This document shows, in pieces, positions 15,118 through 25,383 of a DNA stretch of 64,000 bases. Numbering within the stretch: the first letter of the stretch is position 1; the number at the start of each line of letters is the position of its first letter. The position numbers were made by a program, and so were the translations under genes. The stretch covers positions 1-64,000 of the forward strand of contig NZ_KE384540.1 of the NCBI RefSeq assembly GCF_000426565.1, read 5' to 3'. Source of the DNA: Segatella albensis DSM 11370 = JCM 12258 (lineage in GTDB: Bacteria; Bacteroidota; Bacteroidia; Bacteroidales; Bacteroidaceae). Under the pieces are notes generated by a model that saw only the letters and a program-made list of their open reading frames with translations, was not told the DNA's origin and made no database searches.

Positions 15118-16419
15118 GTGATATTAATCTTGAATAACATGCTACAATTCTTATTCATAGGCTGGTTGTTATTTTTAATATTTGCCTCGTATGTGTCAAA
15201 GAAAAAGTTTGGTTTTATAACCAACCATTATTTCTTGACAAATGTATACTGGGCAATATGTTTGTATATTTCAATCTTTCATAATTATTATGTTCATCCC
15301 GTATCTAATGAGATATACTATATTTTCTTTATAGGCAGTTTTTTCTTTAACTTAACTCTTTTTACAACCAAAATCAAAAAGATACCTCAAACATTCGAAT
15401 GTGTTAGTTATTCTGTAAAAAAAAGAAGACTTCTTGAAATAATTGCTGTGTCAGTTGTAATTCCCATGGCATATACTAACCTTGAGGCAATTATTTCAGG
15501 AGGTGAACTATGGAGAATGTACGAGGAGTATTGGATTCAAAAAGAAGAAAATGGATACTTGGAGGAGTTCCTGAAACAAAACATTATAACCCCAGTATCA
15601 TTCGTTCTAATGGCGACTTGTTTTTTTGTTGACTATAGAGACAGGAAAAAAAATAGTGTAATAATTACGATTTCTATTGCTGTTCTACTTGCACTATTAA
15701 ATATGTTGATGACAGCTGGCGGGCGTACAGGTCTTATGCAATTTATGTTTTTTATCTTCCTCTCTTATGTGGCTAGCTTTTATGTGGGGAATTCGGATGT
15801 GGTCTATAAAATAAGTAGAATAAATATAACAATTATAGCTCTGATTGGTGTTGGTGCTTTTTCTTTAGCGACGATTGGTAGAGGTGACGAGAATGTGTTT
15901 GATATTGTTGCTGAAAGAATTTCTTTATTCCCTGCGGTCTTTGAGGCTCATTATAAAACGACGAACGAGTGTCAAGGTTATGCTCTAGGATTGTCAATGT
16001 TTGAACAACCAATTTCTTTTATTTTATATCCATTTAAGCTTCTTGGAATGGATGTGAGTTTCGAGCGTATTAGTACAATAGTTGCTCAAGATATATGGAC
16101 ACCTGCAACAGAATGTCTCCATAATGCAGCTGCATCAGCCTACACTTTTTATATGAGAGACTTTGGCGTATTTGGTGTTGTAATTGGTCCATATATTGTC
16201 GGAAAGATATATAATTTGTTATGGCGTTTTTGTCGCAATGACAGATTCTTAATAGTTTTCTATTTTAGTGGTGTTTGTGCGACATGTTTTGATTCCACAT
16301 ATCCCTTCGCTCGTTGCTACTTCTTTGCGATGTTATTTGCTTTCTTTGTGCGTAATTTTTTGAAAATTAAATATAATGCAACAAACAAAAGATTTGTCGA
16401 TAATCATACCAGTTTATAA
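15118..16419 (+). CDS. wzy: O-antigen/capsule polymerase (Wzy-like)
   Basis: The 433-residue integral membrane protein has roughly 11-12 hydrophobic segments and a larger periplasmic loop after GRGDENVFDIVAERIS (around residue 260). This is the architecture of polymerases that join repeat units in the periplasm. Sequence similarity in this family is low, so the call rests on topology and on the neighbours (Wzx, transferases). The start is GTG 15118; an alternative is ATG 15139 (MLQFLFIGW). The 3' end overlaps the next gene by 44 bases, indicating tight coupling. Confidence 0.75.
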   Translation: MILILNNMLQFLFIGWLLFLIFASYVSKKKFGFITNHYFLTNVYWAICLYISIFHNYYVHPVSNEIYYIFFIGSFFFNLTLFTTKIKKIPQTFECVSYSVKKRRLLEIIAVSVVIPMAYTNLEAIISGGELWRMYEEYWIQKEENGYLEEFLKQNIITPVSFVLMATCFFVDYRDRKKNSVIITISIAVLLALLNMLMTAGGRTGLMQFMFFIFLSYVASFYVGNSDVVYKISRINITIIALIGVGAFSLATIGRGDENVFDIVAERISLFPAVFEAHYKTTNECQGYALGLSMFEQPISFILYPFKLLGMDVSFERISTIVAQDIWTPATECLHNAAASAYTFYMRDFGVFGVVIGPYIVGKIYNLLWRFCRNDRFLIVFYFSGVCATCFDSTYPFARCYFFAMLFAFFVRNFLKIKYNATNKRFVDNHTSL

Positions 16420-17341
16420 TGTGCAGGATTACATTGAACGCTGTGTGCGTTCATGTGAGGAACAGAACATTGACAGAAGTAGGTATGAGCTGATATGTGT
16501 AAATGATGGTTCTAAGGATAATAGTTTGGTGGCCTTAGAAAAATTATCTGATGAATATGATAATATTACCGTAATCAGTCAACCTAATGGTGGACTCTCA
16601 TCTGCCAGGAATACGGGTATGCGAAATGCCAAGGGGAAATATTATATGTTTGTTGATGCAGATGATTGGATTGCGCCAAATTGTCTATATAGCATTATTG
16701 ACAAATTATATAAAGAAAAACCTGACGCATTTGCAATATGTGCGGCAAACGTATTTGGCGATAAAATTGTGAGAAGAATGTCTTACAAAAATGAAACCCC
16801 TCTTGATGGGCCTTTGTTTTTAGAACATCTTAAATCCCCATGTGCACCATTTTCTATTTGGTCATCTTCATTCTTAAAAGAGAATAATTTATTATTTTAT
16901 GAAGGTATCCTGCATGAGGATTCTGAGTTCACACCGCGTGCATATTATTTGGCAAATACGATATCTCGTACGAATGAATTAGTTTATTACGTTTACCAGA
17001 ATCCAAATTCAATAACACGTACAATTAATCCAAAGAAATCTTATGATTTGGTGGAGATTGTGTGTGAGCATCTCTCAGATTTTTGTGAAAAGTCAGTGGC
17101 AGCTGAACATCAAATTATCTTCCACAAGATGATATCAATGTATATTAATAATGCTCTAGCGAATATCCTCAAATCAAACAAAGATGAACAACGTCTGTTA
17201 AACAAATGCCTATATAATCATAGGCACCTTTTTATACATTTGCGTGAGTCACCTCTTCTGAAGAATAGAATAGAAGGAGTACTGTTTTCGCTATTCACAA
17301 AACAATACGTATTTATTTATAAATTAATGAAATCAATTTAA
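16376..17341 (+). CDS. Family 2 glycosyltransferase
   Basis: The 321-residue protein has the GT-A fold of family 2: LSIIIPVYNVQDYIERCV at the N-terminus, NDGSKDNS for nucleotide binding, the PNGGLSSARNTG motif and the metal-binding DADDW near residue 97. The C-terminal region is variable and probably sets acceptor specificity. The gene overlaps the polymerase gene and is separated from the next transferase by 3 bases. Donor and linkage cannot be told from sequence. Confidence 0.88.
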   Translation: MQQTKDLSIIIPVYNVQDYIERCVRSCEEQNIDRSRYELICVNDGSKDNSLVALEKLSDEYDNITVISQPNGGLSSARNTGMRNAKGKYYMFVDADDWIAPNCLYSIIDKLYKEKPDAFAICAANVFGDKIVRRMSYKNETPLDGPLFLEHLKSPCAPFSIWSSSFLKENNLLFYEGILHEDSEFTPRAYYLANTISRTNELVYYVYQNPNSITRTINPKKSYDLVEIVCEHLSDFCEKSVAAEHQIIFHKMISMYINNALANILKSNKDEQRLLNKCLYNHRHLFIHLRESPLLKNRIEGVLFSLFTKQYVFIYKLMKSI

Positions 17342-17344
17342 GCA

Positions 17345-18448
17345 ATGAAGCTCTGTTTGATTTATAATTATGCGCAGCACTATCGCACAAGTATATTTCG
17401 TTTAATAGACCAAGAATATAAATGTGATTTCTTCTTTGGTGATAGCTATCTAAATGTTAAGAAAATGGATTACTCATTGCTTAATGGTAAAGTAACAGAA
17501 ATGCCAACTAAGCATATATTTGGCTGGTTATATCGCCCTGGGATACAGAAGTTATTGTGGAAAAGATATGATGCTTTTATTTTGCTGGGAGAATCACGTT
17601 CGCTTAGCACTTGGCTCTTTTGCTTAAGAGCAAGATTATTTCACCCACAAAAAAAGGTGTATTTTTGGTCGCATGGGTGGTATGGTAAGGAAACTAAGGT
17701 AGAAAGAATTGCAAAAAAGATACTGTTTAAACTACCCAACGGTGGCACTTTCCTTTATGGTAACTATTCCAGAGAGTTGATGATTAAAGAAGGGTTCAAT
17801 CCTGATAAGCTATATGTAATCCACAATTCTCTGGCATATGATGAACAAGTGGCGATACGAAAACAGTTGACTGCATCTCCGATATATAAGGTACAATTTG
17901 GAAATGATAATCCCAATTTGATGTTTGTCGGGCGTCTAACTCATATTAAGAAACTGGATCAAATCCTTCATGCAATGGCAATGCTCAAAGAAAAAGGGCA
18001 AAATTATAATATGACGTTTATTGGAGGCGGTGAAACACTGGAAGACCTACAAAAACTAGCTTCAGAATTGGACTTAGAGAACGAAGTCTGGTTCTATGGC
18101 CCTTGTTATGATGAAAAGGAATTGAGTGGGTTGATTTATAATGCAGACTTATGCGTTTCGCCAGGTAATGTTGGCTTGACAGCCATGCATACCATGGTGT
18201 TTGGAACTCCAGTATTGACTCATGATGATTTTTCTCATCAGATGCCGGAGTTTGAAGCTATACATGAAGGCGAGACAGGCTCTTTCTTTAAGATTAATGA
18301 CGTTGAATCACTAGCAGAAAGTATTTCCAGATGGTTTGCAGAGAAAAACGATAAACGTGAAGAAGTTCGCAAAGCATGTATGAAGGAGATTGATGAAAAC
18401 TGGACTCCACAATTCCAGATTGGTGTTATTCAGAGTGTAATCAGGTAA
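17345..18448 (+). CDS. Family 4 (GT-B) glycosyltransferase
   Basis: The 367-residue protein has the GT4 pattern. The C-terminal donor domain starts [20 protein letters not shown], and the segment [20 protein letters not shown] corresponds to the E-x7-E region, with the conserved first acidic residue replaced (GNVGLT). Similar substitutions occur in some capsule transferases. The N-terminal domain begins [18 protein letters not shown]. The stop codon overlaps the start of the following acyltransferase gene (TAATG), so the two are probably translated together. Confidence 0.8.
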   Translation: MKLCLIYNYAQHYRTSIFRLIDQEYKCDFFFGDSYLNVKKMDYSLLNGKVTEMPTKHIFGWLYRPGIQKLLWKRYDAFILLGESRSLSTWLFCLRARLFHPQKKVYFWSHGWYGKETKVERIAKKILFKLPNGGTFLYGNYSRELMIKEGFNPDKLYVIHNSLAYDEQVAIRKQLTASPIYKVQFGNDNPNLMFVGRLTHIKKLDQILHAMAMLKEKGQNYNMTFIGGGETLEDLQKLASELDLENEVWFYGPCYDEKELSGLIYNADLCVSPGNVGLTAMHTMVFGTPVLTHDDFSHQMPEFEAIHEGETGSFFKINDVESLAESISRWFAEKNDKREEVRKACMKEIDENWTPQFQIGVIQSVIR

Positions 18449-19113
18449 TGAGAAGATTATTATTATATGCAATAGGGAAGGTATATAGCCTTTTCTCGAG
18501 GTCAATTTCTTTTTTTTCTCAAGTGGAATTCTCGGAAATTAGTAAAAAAGCCAAAATATGGAGAAATTGTAAGGTTTATTATTCGTCAATTGGTGACTAT
18601 TCTTATATTGGCGGTCATTGCAGGATAATACATGCCCATATTGGAAAATTCTGTTCAATAGCGGGTGATTATTCTCAAATCGGGATGGGTAAGCACTCTC
18701 TTGATTATATGTCAACGTCATCCCTTTTTACAGCAAGAATAAATGGGACTGGTAGAAAGTGGACCAGAAAACATGCATTTGAAGAATATGAGGATATTAT
18801 TATAGGGAATGATGTTTGGATAGGGTCGTCTGTAAAAATTATGCCAGGTGTTCATGTCGGGAATGGGGCTGTTATTGGTGCCGGTGCTATCGTTACTAAA
18901 GATGTGCCTGCATATGCCATTGTTGGTGGTGTTCCTGCTAGAGTAATAAAGTATAGATTCTCAGAAGATGTAATAAAAATATTAGAAGAATCTCAATGGT
19001 GGTCTTTACCTGACGAGGTGTTGAAAGATAATATCGATTGCTTTCAGAATCCTCTTAATGAAGATCATTTGAGAAGAATTGTTGAAATCTCATATTTACA
19101 ATCACATGTTTAG
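18448..19113 (+). CDS. Hexapeptide-repeat O-acyltransferase (CatB-like)
   Basis: The 221-residue protein is a left-handed beta-helix acyltransferase. Imperfect hexapeptide repeats run from [20 protein letters not shown] to [20 protein letters not shown], and the terminal cap [20 protein letters not shown] is typical of CatB/xenobiotic acyltransferases. In polysaccharide loci such enzymes usually O-acetylate a sugar of the repeat unit using acetyl-CoA. It overlaps the start of a second acyltransferase. Confidence 0.85.
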   Translation: MRRLLLYAIGKVYSLFSRSISFFSQVEFSEISKKAKIWRNCKVYYSSIGDYSYIGGHCRIIHAHIGKFCSIAGDYSQIGMGKHSLDYMSTSSLFTARINGTGRKWTRKHAFEEYEDIIIGNDVWIGSSVKIMPGVHVGNGAVIGAGAIVTKDVPAYAIVGGVPARVIKYRFSEDVIKILEESQWWSLPDEVLKDNIDCFQNPLNEDHLRRIVEISYLQSHV

Positions 19114-19663
19114 AGGTCTAGTGCTACGCCTTTCTTTTTTGAAGGCTTTGATCACGTATAGAAGAGTAGACTTTAGGGGATGGTGTATAGTGTTCTCATT
19201 CCCTAGAAGTTCGATAAAAATTGGGGGGGGCACTTCTGTTTTTTCCAGTTTCAGTAGTAATATGCTTGGGTTATACCAACGTTGTATTATTGTTGCTAGA
19301 TATGGTGGGAAAATAGAAATCGGTGAGAATTGTGGAATCAGTGGAAGCACGATATATGCATGGGATAGCATTAAGATAGGCAACCACACAAGAGTGGGGG
19401 CGAATTGTAAAATAATAGACAATGATTTTCATCCTATAGAATTAGAATATAGGCACAAAGGGCTTAATGAACAACATACTCGCAGGGCTCCTATTGTTAT
19501 AGGTGACGATTGTTTTATTGGAATGAACTCCATTATACTGAAAGGTACAACACTTGGAAATAATGTTATTGTAGGCGCAGGTAGTGTCGTTCATGGAACA
19601 TTTCCTGATAATTGTATAATAGCCGGCAACCCAGCGAAAATTATAAAAAAACTCAATGAATAA
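19106..19663 (+). CDS. Hexapeptide-repeat acyltransferase with an internal G8 tract
   Basis: The 185-residue protein has hexapeptide repeats ([40 protein letters not shown]) and the cap [13 protein letters not shown], as in WbbJ/colanic-acid type acetyltransferases. ATG 19106 is chosen over an upstream TTG; it overlaps the previous stop by 8 bases. A run of eight G residues (19223-19230) lies inside the gene and encodes part of IKIGGGTS. Gain or loss of one G would shift the frame and stop the protein, so acylation could be phase-variable. The present tract is in frame. The stop overlaps the next start by 8 bases. Confidence 0.82.
   Translation: MFRGLVLRLSFLKALITYRRVDFRGWCIVFSFPRSSIKIGGGTSVFSSFSSNMLGLYQRCIIVARYGGKIEIGENCGISGSTIYAWDSIKIGNHTRVGANCKIIDNDFHPIELEYRHKGLNEQHTRRAPIVIGDDCFIGMNSIILKGTTLGNNVIVGAGSVVHGTFPDNCIIAGNPAKIIKKLNE
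19223..19230 (+). repeat. G8 homopolymer within an acyltransferase gene
   Basis: Eight consecutive G bases lie about 40 codons into the acyltransferase in an otherwise AT-rich region. Such tracts are classic sites of slipped-strand mispairing. Confidence 0.7.
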
Positions 19664-20867
19664 AAAGAAGATATTAGTAGTGTCTGCAGTGTTTCCTCCG
19701 GAACCAGTAACGTCTGCTACGCTTAATTATGATTTGACCTTAGCATTGTCAAAGGAGTTTGATGTTACGGTAATTAATCCGCGGCCTTCGAGACCGAAGG
19801 GTTTTGATTTTAAAAATACACCTGCGGTAGACACAAACACTTTTCATCAGATTGTCACTGACACGTATGTTCAGCCCAAATCGTCATTTTGGGGAAGGAT
19901 GCGGGAAAGTATAAGTTTCGGGAATGCTTCTGTAAAATATATAAAGAAACATCATGATGAAATATCTTTCATTTACAATGATGGTTGGCATTTGTTCGGT
20001 CTTTATCAAGTTGCTAAAACCTGTGTAAAATATCGTATTCCATACATTGTCCCGATTCAAGATATTTACCCAGAGTCTTTGCTCACCAAACTTCCTAACA
20101 GATTAGGAATTCATCGTTTAGTAAAAGCTTTGTTGGGATGGATTGACAGGTATTATATACGGCATGCTGCCGCTGTTAGAACAATTAGTGAAAGCATGGC
20201 GGATTACTTGTCCAAAACAAGAGGTGTGTCAAGAGACAAGTTCCTTGTTATTGCCAATTGGCAGAAGGATGAGGATTTTATCGATTGGAAAACAACATAT
20301 AGAAAAAACGGTAAAACAGTCTTTATGTTTGTTGGCAACAACAATAGACAGGCTAACGTCGAGTTGATGATTCGCTCGTACCATAAAGCAGACTTGCGAA
20401 ATGCAGAATATAGAATAATGGGTGGTGGAAACGAAAAGTTAGCCTGTCAGAAACTGGTAAAGGAATTGGGACATACTGATATTGTTTTTGGTGATGTTCC
20501 TGTTGGTGCCGTGGCAAAAGTGCAAAAAGAAGCGGATGTTATGGTGTTGGCTTTAAAAACAGGTACTGGGACACAAGGAGTACCATCAAAATTAACTGCC
20601 TATATGATGTCGGGGAAGCCGGTAATAGCGAGTATGGAATCTGAGGCTGATGCTGCAAAAATGATTATAAAAGCTGAGGCAGGGCTTGTAACCCCCGCTG
20701 ATGATGAGACTGCTTTGGCAGAATCATTTAGAAAGATGGCACTGCTGAACGTGAATACTTTGTTATCGATGGGCAATAATAGTAGAAAATATGCAGAGAT
20801 GCATTTATCACGCGAGTCTAATTTACAGTTGTTGACAACAAAAATAAAAGATATAATACGGCAATGA
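19656..20867 (+). CDS. Family 4 glycosyltransferase (WbuB-like)
   Basis: The 403-residue GT-B enzyme begins KKILVVSAVFPPEPVTSATL, the glycine-poor start of WbuB-type transferases. It contains VPIQDIYPESL (acceptor domain) and the C-terminal donor domain with FVGNNNRQANVELMIRSYH and GVPSKLTAYMMSGKPVIASM. WbuB-type enzymes often add FucNAc or a related amino sugar, which would fit the dehydratase and reductase encoded downstream, but the donor is not proven. It overlaps the next gene by 4 bases (ATGA). Confidence 0.85.
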   Translation: MNKKKILVVSAVFPPEPVTSATLNYDLTLALSKEFDVTVINPRPSRPKGFDFKNTPAVDTNTFHQIVTDTYVQPKSSFWGRMRESISFGNASVKYIKKHHDEISFIYNDGWHLFGLYQVAKTCVKYRIPYIVPIQDIYPESLLTKLPNRLGIHRLVKALLGWIDRYYIRHAAAVRTISESMADYLSKTRGVSRDKFLVIANWQKDEDFIDWKTTYRKNGKTVFMFVGNNNRQANVELMIRSYHKADLRNAEYRIMGGGNEKLACQKLVKELGHTDIVFGDVPVGAVAKVQKEADVMVLALKTGTGTQGVPSKLTAYMMSGKPVIASMESEADAAKMIIKAEAGLVTPADDETALAESFRKMALLNVNTLLSMGNNSRKYAEMHLSRESNLQLLTTKIKDIIRQ

Positions 20868-22054
20868 CAGAAACACAAATGCACGGCTTTAGGGCAAGAC
20901 TAGACTATGCTCTAAAGCATAATTATTTCATCAATAAGACATTCCGAAAGTCCATGAGCGCGTTTATGCGAGTGTGGGGATGTTTTGTGCCTATGGATGA
21001 TAAGATGATTATCTTTAGCGGTCATACACGTAAGTATAATGATAGTCCTCGTGCTATCTATGAATATATGATAGCACACCCAGAGTTTAAAGACTATAAG
21101 TTTATATGGGCGTTGGAGGACCCGGAGCATGTGGATGTGCCTGGTCCAGCTATTAAGGTTAAGGCAGATACACCAGAGTACTTCAAATGCACGCTTAAGG
21201 CCAAGTATTGGATTACTTGTGTGAATATTGAACGTAGTCTGCATTACAAGAAGAAAAAATGTGTTTATCTGAATACTTGGCATGGAGTAGCGTTCAACTG
21301 TATAGGCAATGCTGCTGGTGGAAGAAAGGACTATGACTTTAGTCATATTGATCTCTTCTGCTATGAGAGTGAGTACCAGAAGACGATTTTCAAACGTGAC
21401 TTTAATGTGAGAGAGGACGCGTTGATACCTTCAGGTCTTCCCCGTAATGACGGTCTATACCATGTGACAAATGATGAGGTCGTTGCTATCAAGAAAAAGT
21501 TAGGTTTACCTTTGGATAAGAAAATCTTGATGTATGCCCCTACTTGGCGTGACAGTTACGACAAGGGAGCATCATACGCCATCAAACCGCCAATGGATTT
21601 ACAGAAGTGGGAGGAGAAGCTTAAAGATAAGTATGTCCTTCTCTTCAGAACTCATGCTTATACTACCAAACTACTAGGAGTAGAATTTGATGATTTCTGC
21701 TTGGATTATACTTCCTATCCAGTCATCAACGACTTGTTCAAGGTAGCAGACATTCTTATTTCTGACTATTCTGCTTGCATTGCGGACTACTCTATTCTGG
21801 AACGTCCTGTTATCTGCTTTGCGTACGACTACGATGACTATAAGTCAACCCGTGGCTTATATATTGACTTTGCTAAGGAAATGCCCAATGGCATACTTGA
21901 TACAGAGGACAAAGTGATAGAACACATACTGACAATGGACTATCAGAAAGAGTGTGAGAAAACAAGAGATATGGTGAAAAACAAGTTCACATACCTTGGC
22001 GGTCATGCAACTGAAATGTGTGTTAAAAAATGTTTAAATAAAAATACGATATAA
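20864..22054 (+). CDS. CDP-glycerol/CDP-alditol phosphotransferase family protein
   Basis: The 396-residue protein matches the TagB/TagF family, which transfers polyol phosphate from CDP-polyol. Visible motifs are NTWHGVAF near residue 143, [12 protein letters not shown] near residue 220, and the C-terminal [20 protein letters not shown], whose acidic and Ser residues form the CDP-binding site. TagB/TagF-like proteins also occur in Gram-negative capsule loci, where they add glycerol-phosphate-like groups. The next two genes (aminotransferase and cytidylyltransferase fusion) could make its donor. It shares a TAATG junction with the next gene. Confidence 0.85.
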   Translation: MTETQMHGFRARLDYALKHNYFINKTFRKSMSAFMRVWGCFVPMDDKMIIFSGHTRKYNDSPRAIYEYMIAHPEFKDYKFIWALEDPEHVDVPGPAIKVKADTPEYFKCTLKAKYWITCVNIERSLHYKKKKCVYLNTWHGVAFNCIGNAAGGRKDYDFSHIDLFCYESEYQKTIFKRDFNVREDALIPSGLPRNDGLYHVTNDEVVAIKKKLGLPLDKKILMYAPTWRDSYDKGASYAIKPPMDLQKWEEKLKDKYVLLFRTHAYTTKLLGVEFDDFCLDYTSYPVINDLFKVADILISDYSACIADYSILERPVICFAYDYDDYKSTRGLYIDFAKEMPNGILDTEDKVIEHILTMDYQKECEKTRDMVKNKFTYLGGHATEMCVKKCLNKNTI

Positions 22055-23133
22055 TGATCAATTTTACAGTTGGCCCAGTACAGTCAAGTAATGCAGTCCG
22101 GGCTATAGGTGCAGAGCAAGTGCCTTATTTCAGAACAGCAGAGTTTTCTGACTTGATGCTTGAGAATGAGCAACTGCTAAAGAAGTTTGCAAATGCTACA
22201 GAGGATAGTAAGGCTGTCTTTATGACTTGTTCTGGTTCTGGTGGCATGGAAACAGCCATCATGAACTGCTTGACTAAGGATGATAAAGCTCTTGTTATTA
22301 ATGGCGGTAGTTTTGGTGAGCGTTTTGTAGAACTTCTGACACTCCATGAGATTCCTTTCACGGAGATTAAGTTGGAACATGGCAAAGCATTGAAACTAGA
22401 GCACCTTGCCCCTTACGAGGGTAAAGGATATACTGCATTCCTGTTGCAAAAGCACGAGACTTCAACAGGTGTCCATTATGACATCAATCTGGTAAGTGAC
22501 TTTTGCAAACGCAATGGCTGCTTTATGATAGTTGACACTATCAGTACTTTCCTGTGTGACCCCTTTGATATGGCAGCTCTTGATGCTGGTGTGATGATTA
22601 CCGGCAGTCAGAAGGCATTGGCTTGTCCTCCGGGCATAGCATTGATGATATTGGCTCCTTCTGCGTTATCACGTATTGAAAAGACCAAATGCTGCTGTCA
22701 GTATCTGGATTTAAAGTTGGCATTGAAGAACCAGGAAAGAGGACAGACACCATGGACACCAGCGGTAGGTGTATTGCGCCAGATTAATGTCCGCCTAAAG
22801 GAGATTGATGCTATGGGTGGTGCTGAGGCTGAGATTAAGCGCACAGCAGGCTTAGCAAGCTACTTCCGTAATAAACTAAAGGAATATAACCTGCCATTTG
22901 AGATTATTAGTGAAAGCCTGAGTAATGCTGTAACACCGCTGCATCCCACTACACAGTCAGCCTACGAGATTTTCCTCAAAATTAAGGATGAGTATGGTAT
23001 GTGGATTTGCCCGAATGGTGGTGATATGAAAGATACCGTATTCCGTGTTGGACATATTGGATGCTTGACAGAGGTGGACTATGATAAATTGATTGATGCA
23101 TTCCTTGATTTAAGGGAAAAGAAATTCATATAA
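22054..23133 (+). CDS. Class V PLP-dependent aminotransferase
   Basis: The 359-residue protein resembles alanine-glyoxylate/serine-pyruvate and 2-aminoethylphosphonate aminotransferases. [13 protein letters not shown] near residue 7 matches the family start. [12 protein letters not shown] binds the PLP phosphate, VDTISTF carries the ring-stacking Asp, and Lys187 ([11 protein letters not shown]) is the Schiff-base residue. Between a CDP-alditol transferase and a cytidylyltransferase it probably makes an amino-polyol phosphate or phosphonate precursor of the side group. The amino acceptor is unknown. Start and stop overlap both neighbours (TAATG). Confidence 0.82.
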   Translation: MINFTVGPVQSSNAVRAIGAEQVPYFRTAEFSDLMLENEQLLKKFANATEDSKAVFMTCSGSGGMETAIMNCLTKDDKALVINGGSFGERFVELLTLHEIPFTEIKLEHGKALKLEHLAPYEGKGYTAFLLQKHETSTGVHYDINLVSDFCKRNGCFMIVDTISTFLCDPFDMAALDAGVMITGSQKALACPPGIALMILAPSALSRIEKTKCCCQYLDLKLALKNQERGQTPWTPAVGVLRQINVRLKEIDAMGGAEAEIKRTAGLASYFRNKLKEYNLPFEIISESLSNAVTPLHPTTQSAYEIFLKIKDEYGMWICPNGGDMKDTVFRVGHIGCLTEVDYDKLIDAFLDLREKKFI

Positions 23134-24473
23134 TGAAGAAGGTTATCACATACGGCACATACGATCTATTCCATCAGGGGCACTATAACCTCTTGAAACG
23201 GGCAAAGAATCTGGGTGACTACCTCATTGTGGGCGTCACTACGGATAACTTTGACCTGGAGCGAGGCAAGATGAATACCTGCAACAATGTGATGGAGCGT
23301 ATTGAGGCGGTAAAAGCCACAGGTCTTGCAGACCAGATTGTTATTGAGGAATACCGTGGACAGAAAATTGATGACATCCAGAAATATGGTGTTGACATAT
23401 TCGCTATAGGTTCAGATTGGGAAGGGTATTTTGATTATTTGAATGAGTTCTGCAAGGTGGTCTATCTGCCCAGAACAGAAGGAATATCCTCAACCCAATT
23501 ACGCAAAGAGCGCCCTACCGTCAATATAGGTGTTATTGGTACGGGTAGCATTGCTTCGCGTTTTGTTCCTGAATCAGACAATGTGAATAGTGCTATTATT
23601 ACAGCTGCATACAATCCAAATTTGACAGAGAATACAGCCTTTTGCGAACAGTTCAAGGTGCCTGTTACTGCTCATAGTTTGGATGAGTTGTATAAAAACT
23701 GTAATGCGGTATATATTGCATCTCCTCATTACACTCACTACGAGTATGCCAAATCTTCGTTGATGGCCGGTAAACATGTCCTATGTGAAACCCCCTTTGT
23801 GTTTTCTAAAGATCAGGCAGAAGAGTTGTACCAGATTGCAGAAGAGAAGAGCCTGGTGTTAATGGTGGCATTAAAGACGGCTTATACGCCTGCATTTGGT
23901 CATTTGTTCTCTCTATTGAAATCGCGTGTTATTGGCGATATTGTTGAGGTGAATGCATCTGTCACCACGTTGACAGATGAGAAATCAGAGAAACTTGACA
24001 GTACAAGGATAGGTGGAAGTATGAGTGAAAATGCATGTTTCCCGCTTCTTCCGATTTTTAAGTTCTTGGGAACAGATTTCCGTAATATCAACTTCTATAG
24101 TAAAATGAAGAATAATGTGGATATGTTCACCAAGGCTGTCTTCCGTTATGACCATGCCGTTGCATCTTTCCAAGTTGGGCTTGGTGTGAAAACGGAAGGT
24201 TCGATGACAATAGCTGGTACGAGGGGGTACGTCTATGTTCCAGCCCCCTGGTGGAAAACAGATTATTTTGAGGTTAGATATGAAGACCAGAATCAGAATA
24301 AGAAGTATTTCTATCCTTTTGTTGGGGAAGGCCTTCGTTATGAAATAAAGGACTTCGTTGCCTCTATTTTGTCCAACGGTTCATGTTTCAGCAAAGTGTC
24401 CAAAAATGAGAATGTGAAGATGGCGGAAGTACAAGAAATGTACATAAAAGGAAATAATTTGTTTAAAATCTGA
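23133..24473 (+). CDS. Cytidylyltransferase - Gfo/Idh oxidoreductase fusion
   Basis: The 446-residue protein has two domains. Residues 1-125 are a TagD/GCT-like cytidylyltransferase with GTYDLFHQGHYNLLKRA (HxGH at 14-17) and RTEGISSTQLR (114-124). From residue 131 there is a Gfo/Idh/MocA NAD(P)-dependent oxidoreductase (NIGVIGTGSIASRF) with CETPFVFSK in place of the usual EKP motif. This parallels two-step CDP-alditol synthesis, where a carbonyl phosphate is reduced and then activated with CTP, here in one chain. The likely product feeds the transferase at 20864. Substrate identity is inference only. Confidence 0.82.
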   Translation: MKKVITYGTYDLFHQGHYNLLKRAKNLGDYLIVGVTTDNFDLERGKMNTCNNVMERIEAVKATGLADQIVIEEYRGQKIDDIQKYGVDIFAIGSDWEGYFDYLNEFCKVVYLPRTEGISSTQLRKERPTVNIGVIGTGSIASRFVPESDNVNSAIITAAYNPNLTENTAFCEQFKVPVTAHSLDELYKNCNAVYIASPHYTHYEYAKSSLMAGKHVLCETPFVFSKDQAEELYQIAEEKSLVLMVALKTAYTPAFGHLFSLLKSRVIGDIVEVNASVTTLTDEKSEKLDSTRIGGSMSENACFPLLPIFKFLGTDFRNINFYSKMKNNVDMFTKAVFRYDHAVASFQVGLGVKTEGSMTIAGTRGYVYVPAPWWKTDYFEVRYEDQNQNKKYFYPFVGEGLRYEIKDFVASILSNGSCFSKVSKNENVKMAEVQEMYIKGNNLFKI

Positions 24474-25369
24474 TGAAGAAACTTCTTTTTACGGGGGCCT
24501 CTGGATTCTTGGGGTACAATATACGCCCCATATTGGAAAGATCGTATGATGTGCACACTATCGGATTGACTGATGATGATGACATCAAGATAAATATTGC
24601 TAAAGAGGTACCACCTATTAATACCCACTATGATGTGGTATTGCATGCAGCGGGAAAGGCTCACGTAGTTCCTAAGACAGAGGCAGAGAAACAGGTGTTC
24701 TTTGATGTAAACTATCAGGGAACGGTGAATTTGTGTTCTGCACTTGAAATGGCTGGAAAACCTAAGTGTTTGGTCTTTATCAGCACAGTGGCGGTATATG
24801 GATGTGAGTTTGGAGAAATGATAGATGAGTCGCACCCCTTGAATGGAGATTCGCCATACGCCAAGAGTAAAATTATGGCAGAGGAGTATCTGACACAGTG
24901 GTGTTTAGACCATCAGGTAAGATTGGCTATTCTCCGTCCCTCTCTTCTTGCCGGAAAGAATGCCCCTGGCAATCTGGGCGCGATGGTGAACGGTATCAAG
25001 AAAGGATTTTATATGAATATTGCCGGCGGCAAAGTTAGAAAGAGTGTGTTGATGGCAGAAGACATAGCCCGCTTGCTTCCTTTGTTGGAAGAAAAGGGTG
25101 GTATCTATAATGTCTGTGATACCAGACAACCTACTTTTGGTGAGATTTCCATGTCGGTAGCCAAGCAGTTGGGGAAGCGAAGGCCTATCAATATTCCGTA
25201 TTGGATGGCGTGGTGTATGGCCAAGGTAGGTGATTTGCTTGGTAACAAAGCTCCTATCAACACCTATAAGTTGGAGAAGATGACCAAGAGTCTTACTTTC
25301 TCTAATGAAAAGGCTCGCAGGGGTCTAGGTTGGGAGCCGTTGGATGTGCTGACAAACTACAAGATTTAG
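24473..25369 (+). CDS. NAD-dependent epimerase/reductase (WbpV-like SDR)
   Basis: The 298-residue extended short-chain dehydrogenase has FTGASGFLGYNI (Rossmann glycine motif, residues 5-16), ISTVAVYG and the catalytic YAKSK (PYAKSKIMAEEYL). Proteins of this type often lie beside a WbpL-like initiating transferase and reduce the 4-keto sugar made by a WbpM-type dehydratase, giving UDP-QuiNAc or UDP-FucNAc. Both partners occur downstream (26641 and 28475). It shares a TGATG junction with the preceding gene. The exact product is not determined. Confidence 0.75.
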   Translation: MKKLLFTGASGFLGYNIRPILERSYDVHTIGLTDDDDIKINIAKEVPPINTHYDVVLHAAGKAHVVPKTEAEKQVFFDVNYQGTVNLCSALEMAGKPKCLVFISTVAVYGCEFGEMIDESHPLNGDSPYAKSKIMAEEYLTQWCLDHQVRLAILRPSLLAGKNAPGNLGAMVNGIKKGFYMNIAGGKVRKSVLMAEDIARLLPLLEEKGGIYNVCDTRQPTFGEISMSVAKQLGKRRPINIPYWMAWCMAKVGDLLGNKAPINTYKLEKMTKSLTFSNEKARRGLGWEPLDVLTNYKI

Positions 25370-25383
25370 TGAGGAACCATTAT

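Noticed and set aside
15417-15424. A8 runs in the polymerase gene (also near 15646)
   Set aside because: Runs of A are common in this AT-rich operon and encode Lys stretches. Unlike the G8 tract they are not notable against the background.
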